Shown: piece by piece, positions 58,585-64,000 of the stretch
How positions within the stretch are numbered: position 1 is the first letter of the stretch
Layout of the letters: every line of letters begins with the position of its first letter
Source: Smittia aterrima
Taxonomy: Eukaryota; Arthropoda; Insecta; Diptera; Chironomidae
DNA length: 64,000 nt
Reading direction: 5' to 3'
Assembly: GCA_033063855.1 (NCBI GenBank)
Contig: CP093829.1
Location: forward strand, 14,725,537-14,789,536
Translations under genes and position numbers: made by a program
Notes under the pieces: model-generated
Database searches by the model: none
What the model was told of the DNA's origin: nothing
What the model saw: only the letters and a program-made list of their open reading frames with translations

Positions 58585-61028
58585 TTCAAGAACAATTCAC
58601 AGGTTTATGATGCAGCCTTTTTGTTAAAATCGTAAAACTTTGAATCCTCACTCAAAGCTCATGAGAATCCTCGAGGGAAAATCTCAACTCTCTATGAAAT
58701 TGCATAAATCTCTCGGAAATCTGCTCACTCAACTCCATCAATGATATTAAAAGCATCGTCGAAAGTAAGTAAACAAATAAAATATGTCCTTCCGCTACAC
58801 TCTTACATCTCCGTATGTGATTTCCTTCGATACGAGGAGAGAAAGGTGGCAGATGAAGGTTGGATGAGTGAGCAAGTCGAAAAGAAAGGAAAAGGAAAAA
58901 CAACAGATTTTGATTGATGCCATTTATTGTTGGGGTTGGAAAGGAAGCAATTTGATTATGTTCTCGAGTTTGTTGTTATTATGTGTTAACACGTTGAATT
59001 ATGAATTTCTCGTCAGTTGGTGCTTGGTTAAGGATTCTCGACATTTGTGAGAACTTGATTTTAGTTTCCGTGAATGATTCGAAAAAGAAACCATTTCTAG
59101 CAACGTGTCAGAAATACCTCTCGTTGCATTAAATGTTAATCCACTTTCAAGTTCAAAAAGTTGTTTTGCTTCCGTTTCAAGTAAAATATTTTCAGAGGAA
59201 AGAAACTCGAATGATGTTAAAAGAAAATGCTAGCAAAAACATCTCGGCATATTGAAGCACTTCTTGGAAGTTCTAGGTTTCCATGAGAAGTTTATTTTCT
59301 TGCGAGTAAGTGAAAAATCACAAGCCCGTAAACATGATAATTCTCTCTTTCTCTCTTCATCTCACTCACTCAGCTTCTTTATTTTTATCATCATCTCCAT
59401 TTTCTTTCCAAAGAACAGTTTTGAAGACTTATGAAGTAATAATAAAATATGTTACAACAAGTTATGCAAATTCCAGGGTATCAAATACTCGACGATCTTT
59501 CTTTTCTATCCTTTTGACGATGTTGTAACTATGACGATGTGACAACCCAACCGCAACATGAAGAGAGAGAGCGTGAGTCTAAGTCAGAGCAAACATCAAA
59601 AATTCATAATTCTCTGCTAAACTCGAGCGAACGGGGAAAATAAAACGGTTACGATGTGATTTCGGAGTGTCTCATTTCATTAAAAGCGATCCGGAGTTGC
59701 CTTCATTGTTTGTTGGCACATGCACAATTTCACACAACACAATAAATATCTGACGAGAACCTGAAGTTGAGTCGTTATGATGTAAAGTTTCAAGATGATT
59801 TCATGCCGATAAGCAAATGATTGAGTCATTAATTTCCGCACGAGCATGTAAGTTTAGAGAAATACACGAGTTTCGTTGTCATAGCACTGATTGAGAGAGA
59901 GAGAAGAGATCTGTCTCTATTCAAGTATTTGCGTATTTGAAGTCAATTAAGGACTGAAGAGATATTTTTAGAGAGATTAATCTTTCCAACGATGACAGTT
60001 CGTCTACGATCTTTTCGATAGCAACGTTTATTTTACGAACGCGTTGATGCGATAAAGATTTCCAAGTAGAGAATGTGAATGTGGAATTATAAACGGAAAT
60101 CGTTTGAGGAAAACTTCAGATCAAATCCACTTCGTAATGCATAAAAGGTATCAACATCAGGGACTTCTTTATAACAAGACTTGAAGCTCCTTTTGCAAGT
60201 TTCGCTCTTTTAAGTTTTAAATCTGAGCTCTTGAGATATTACTGCAATTGAGTTTCCATCAAGGAAATGAAAGCGCTTCTTCTAAGTTCGATTCAATTTA
60301 TATTAATCCTACAGCAATTTCGATTCGGAAGATTCTCCTAACAACAGCTTTTCTCTTCCCCTTCGTCAGATCGACGAGGATTCCATCAAAATCACTTTTA
60401 TCCTAATTTCTATTGGCTCTTCTTCCTCTGAGTCCAAGTCCAGGAAATGTTGATGGGATTAGACTGAGCTTTGTTTCAACAAACATGAAAATATATTCGG
60501 AGTTATTTCTTCCGATCGATAGAAGGGATGGACGTGAATGAGAGACGACACACAACAAATCTTCAAGCATATGTCTTTCATAAACAGTTTCAAGAAAAAA
60601 CGTACGTTTAAAGCTATCAACAAACGATGATATTTCAGCTTCAGACTAAAAATATTTATTTTTCTTTGGGAACTCGAGAAAGTTCGAGAGGACAAAATCA
60701 AAACAAAAGGGCATCGGCTTCATTCATCGCCTGAAGCTTTAATTGAGGAATGGGGAAAGGAGTAATGAAGGAAAATCATTCAAGTTTATGATTGAGCATG
60801 ATTTATATCGTTTGGAGTTGAAAGTAGAATTTTATCAGATTTGAGGGTGAATTTCATTCTTTCCCTTTGTCCGAAAAGCGTCAACAAATAAACAAGAAAT
60901 AAATTGTCAAGCATAACCTCGTCCGAGCATTTACTTTTTATTATTCGATTCGTTTCGATCGGAGGGATCAATGAGGCGGTTAAGCTAGGGAGTGTGAGAG
61001 CGCGTTTTATTGTTGTTTATGGCGTGTC

Positions 61029-61066
61029 GTTCGCTCTGTCGTGGAAAAAGAAGAAACAGAGCGAAC
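61029..61066. repeat. Perfect 11-bp inverted repeat
   Basis: GTTCGCTCTGT (61029-61039) and ACAGAGCGAAC (61056-61066) with a 16-nt purine-rich loop. Too short for a miRNA precursor; it may be a protein-binding site or chance. Confidence 0.8.
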
Positions 61067-62087
61067 AAAAAAATTAATTGATATTTTATTGAAAGGAAAT
61101 TGTTGTGACTCAAAAAGCGCGCATTACTGTTGTTGTTAATCAGCAAAATAACACTTTACTTCCATTAATTTTAATGATGTTTTCTTCAACTACTCGCTCC
61201 CTATCCCATTCTCAACTTTAATTGGCTTCTCAGCTGGAGCTTATTTCGCTTCGAATGAATATTAAAAAGTTTCTCTCCCACCTTACTGAACAACGTTGCA
61301 CAATTCCGAATTTACATTTCTTACATTGCACGGTTCGTTGTCTGGCGAAAATAAAAGGATGAACTCTTCCCGAAGGATTTTCACCTGAGATGTCAATGAA
61401 GTTGAGGCATTTTCCACGTATCATCATGAAAAGTCATTGAAAGTTAATTATCTACTCGAACTCTTAATTTTCATCCACCCGCTTCATAATCCAGATCCCT
61501 GCTTCCCGTTTCAACCCTCAAAGCTGTAACAATGTCGGAAAGAAGTGAATAGAATAACTTTCCTCTTGTATGAAGTCGCTTTTCTCACGAGATGAAGGAA
61601 GAGTTAATCTGGCTCATCATGGAATGAGAAAGCTACGCGAGACGTGTAAGAGAGCTTGTGCATGATATGAAGTGAAAAAACGTTAATAAAGCTTGCTCCC
61701 TTCTCGAGGTGTTATATAACATTCAACACGTTTGCCTTCACACTCAACATAAACAAAGGTTCACGTGCATCAGTTTTCACTTATGAGCGATGCAAGGTGA
61801 CAAAGAAAGAAAGTTCTTCGATTGAAGTTTCAGGCAAAGAAATCGATCGTTTAAGTTGGTTCATGGAATTTTCATTTTATTTTCAAACAATCTAATCTCA
61901 ATTGAAAACTCAACTTCTCATAATTTCAAATCATGAAAGTTCTCGAATCTCAAACTCCTTAATAATTTAGAGTGTTTCTTACAAGCAGTTCCAGAGAAAA
62001 AAAATGTTTTTTTGTTCTCCACCGGGAAAATTTTCTTATGAAAAATGAAGGGAGCAAAAGAAAATAAAATTATGAGAAATAATCACA

Positions 62088-62118
62088 TAACAGCAACAAC
62101 AACAACAGCAGCAGCAAC
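62088..62118 (+). repeat. CAA/CAG microsatellite
   Basis: An interrupted trinucleotide run (CAACAACAACAACAGCAGCAG) with no evidence of being coding. Confidence 0.8.
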
Positions 62119-63354
62119 TCTTAACAACAAGCTCGCTTTCCCATGGCACAAAAGCCCGCTCGTCGATAGAAACATAAACAGCAAACATAAAGATCCTTAT
62201 CGATTCGATTATATCTGGCACTTTATACTCAGCGCTTATGATTTTTCCATCCTTTTTTCTTCTTTGAATTGCTGCGGGAAAATCGCCTGAGAAGTATCGC
62301 GACTAAAGATTCTTTTCCATCTTCGCCGTCCACTCATACTAGCGAAGCAGCTGCGAGGGTGAATTATGTTATTTTCGATTTGATTGCGGCGCAACGCTCA
62401 CAGAGACAATAATTCGTCTCCTAATTGAGGCGAAGTCCCCCGGAAGACGAAAGCTACGAGGAAATGAAATGAGATCGAATCGGAAAAGCGGAAAACAACA
62501 GCGAGAAGAATTGCAGAAGAAATAAGTACAAAATACAAAATAATCTTATATCTCACTTTATTTGACTCAACAGGATTTGCCATCCTTTGTGTGCATGTTT
62601 TTTCGTTCTCTATGTGTTGAGGTTTGTTGCGACGGGTGATGGCACGAAAAGAAAATAACTGTGGGACGAAAGAGCTAGGCGTTGGGTTGGGGTGGAAGAG
62701 AGAAAATGTTTTCCCTCCCAACTTGTTGCAAGAAAGCAACAGATAACGTCCTTCAATAAATTCAACGCTTCGTGTTCAACCCAAACTCCTAGCGATTCAT
62801 CCACAACTGGTGAATGCAACAGGCCACAGACTGTGGACTTCTCGCTTTTCATTTTCCTTTTATACATTCCCTGCGACCTAGCGCCGTTCGAGGCGTTAGC
62901 ACAACCTAATGTTTAAAGGCTAGAGGAATGCGAGAGATGAATAAACATGACAAATCGCTTTGTCATGCTGCACGCTCTCGAAACTATTTTTAATTTAAAA
63001 TTTCATTGTTCGACTGCGTTTTTATTGCCTCGGCAGATGTCGAAGCCTTCTTTTGCATAGCAAAAAGCGAGAAAGCTTCAATTGATTGAATTATGGATTG
63101 CAATCCTCAACTGAGAGCATCGAGTGTAACCAGGACGTTCCTTTTTGCTCCTCCACTGTCAATTGGATTTGTCAAATAATTTCGATATCTAACTTTTCTC
63201 TCCTATCAGATTATTTTTCCTCGCCTTTTTACAGGTTTCATACTTGTTGCGAGCAAACATTGAAGACAAGATATTGGATAAATTATAAATTAGTTTAGTT
63301 CATTAAAAAATGATCCCTGCTGAAGTTCACTTAGAACTTTTACTATAAACTTGG

Positions 63355-63406
63355 CGGCATTTGCACTTACAATCGATTTCCCACGGCATTTGCACTTACA
63401 ATCGAT
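63355..63406. repeat. Tandem duplication, 29-bp unit
   Basis: CGGCATTTGCACTTACAATC plus GAT occurs at 63355-63377 and again at 63384-63406, with six bases between. Confidence 0.9.
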
Positions 63407-64000
63407 CTAATAAACGCTCGAATCAGATTAAATGACAGTGGATTTGGCTTGAAACGGTAAAATTTCAGCTATAGTCTGATTCGTCTTCTTCAGAAAAGAA
63501 GACTTTCACTCGAATTCGACTTGAGTTGCAGAGCGGTGTACAAACTCGATTCAAACGTATCAATATCAAATTATGAAGGATATTATGTTATCTTTCCCTC
63601 TTTTCGACTCCAAAGCATAAAATCGAACATAAAAATGCCATTTTCCTGTTGGAAATTTCTGTTTATTGACGATTTTAATGGTTTGATTCTTCATCGCTGC
63701 TTTCTCTCATCGTCTTTCTGTTCTGTTAGCTGCTTCCGATGCTTTTCAATGTGGAAATCAGCAATTTTCTCGTTTGACGAACACAAACTTTGTTATTTAT
63801 TCTCGTTTAGATGACAGAAAATAAAATCAAAAAGTCAAGAGGTGGAGCAATCAATCGATATTTATAATGAGAGAGAGTCTGTAATTAGCCTTTGCAACGG
63901 TGGGTGAAGGAAAAAATAATTGACAAGGCTATGACACTCCGTTGACTTTTTCCCGTTAGCAAAATATTTAAACTTAATAAATCTGTTCTTTTCCAAAATT

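Larger units (their letters stand above)
58585..64000. other. Intergenic sequence without recognised genes
   Basis: No conserved coding exon is seen up to the window end. Small features are a CAA/CAG-type microsatellite at about 62088-62118, an 11-bp perfect hairpin at 61029-61066 and a short tandem duplication at 63355-63406. Frames such as 62398-62739 (minus) and 63521-63814 (plus) lack recognisable content. Confidence 0.5.

Noticed and set aside
61029..61066. miRNA precursor or bacterial-type terminator
   Set aside because: An 11-bp stem is too short for a miRNA hairpin, and terminators of that type are not expected in an insect genome.

Overview
The window reads as nuclear DNA of an insect, most likely a dipteran and perhaps a nematoceran midge. 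It is AT-rich. Genes are split by short GT-AG introns, mostly 50-350 bp. Many of the encoded proteins are typical of insects or animals: arginine kinase, akirin, the PBAF subunit BAP170/ARID2, an SLC22 carrier, an alpha-type carboxylesterase and an ASB protein. The midge placement is inference. I joined exons by hand from open frames, splice sites and phase, so each gene entry is a predicted CDS span with its exons listed.

Layout. 1-4214 (+): 3' part of a FAM135 lipase-like gene that begins before the window. 5005-5751 (-): small rhodanese gene with two alternative catalytic exons. 6191-7816 (+): intronless carboxylesterase. 8432-9763 (-): TatD-like gene lacking two metal ligands. 10552-12760 (+): ankyrin/SOCS-box gene. 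13410-13530: 5S rRNA-like relic, probably the head of a SINE. 14690-20850 (+): SLC22 transporter with two long introns. 21992-23213 (+) and 23267-24414 (-): glutaminyl cyclase and RRS1, tail to tail. 25573-26295 (-): akirin. 27603-28259 (-): unrecognised coiled-coil protein. 28260-34896: gene-poor control region of arginine kinase, with a TATA promoter and an alternative N-terminal exon. 34910-36159 (+): arginine kinase. 36749-41957 (-): BAP170/ARID2, head to head with a dynein heavy-chain tail gene (42248-47248, +) that has no motor domain. 47378-48850 (-): DUS2. 48994-49840: a DNA transposon with 130-bp internal repeats. 50108-52615 (+): NOL9. 52616-64000: 11.4 kb in which I recognise no gene, containing an AT-rich element flanked by a perfect 9-bp duplication.

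How the genes relate. These are independent eukaryotic genes, not an operon. RRS1 and NOL9 both act in nucleolar ribosome biogenesis, and DUS2 modifies tRNA. Akirin and BAP170 both connect to SWI/SNF-type chromatin remodelling. Neighbouring genes are mostly convergent or divergent. The signals that most merit checking are the motorless dynein tail, the mutually exclusive rhodanese exons, the fatty-acylated arginine kinase isoform and the degenerate TatD protein.
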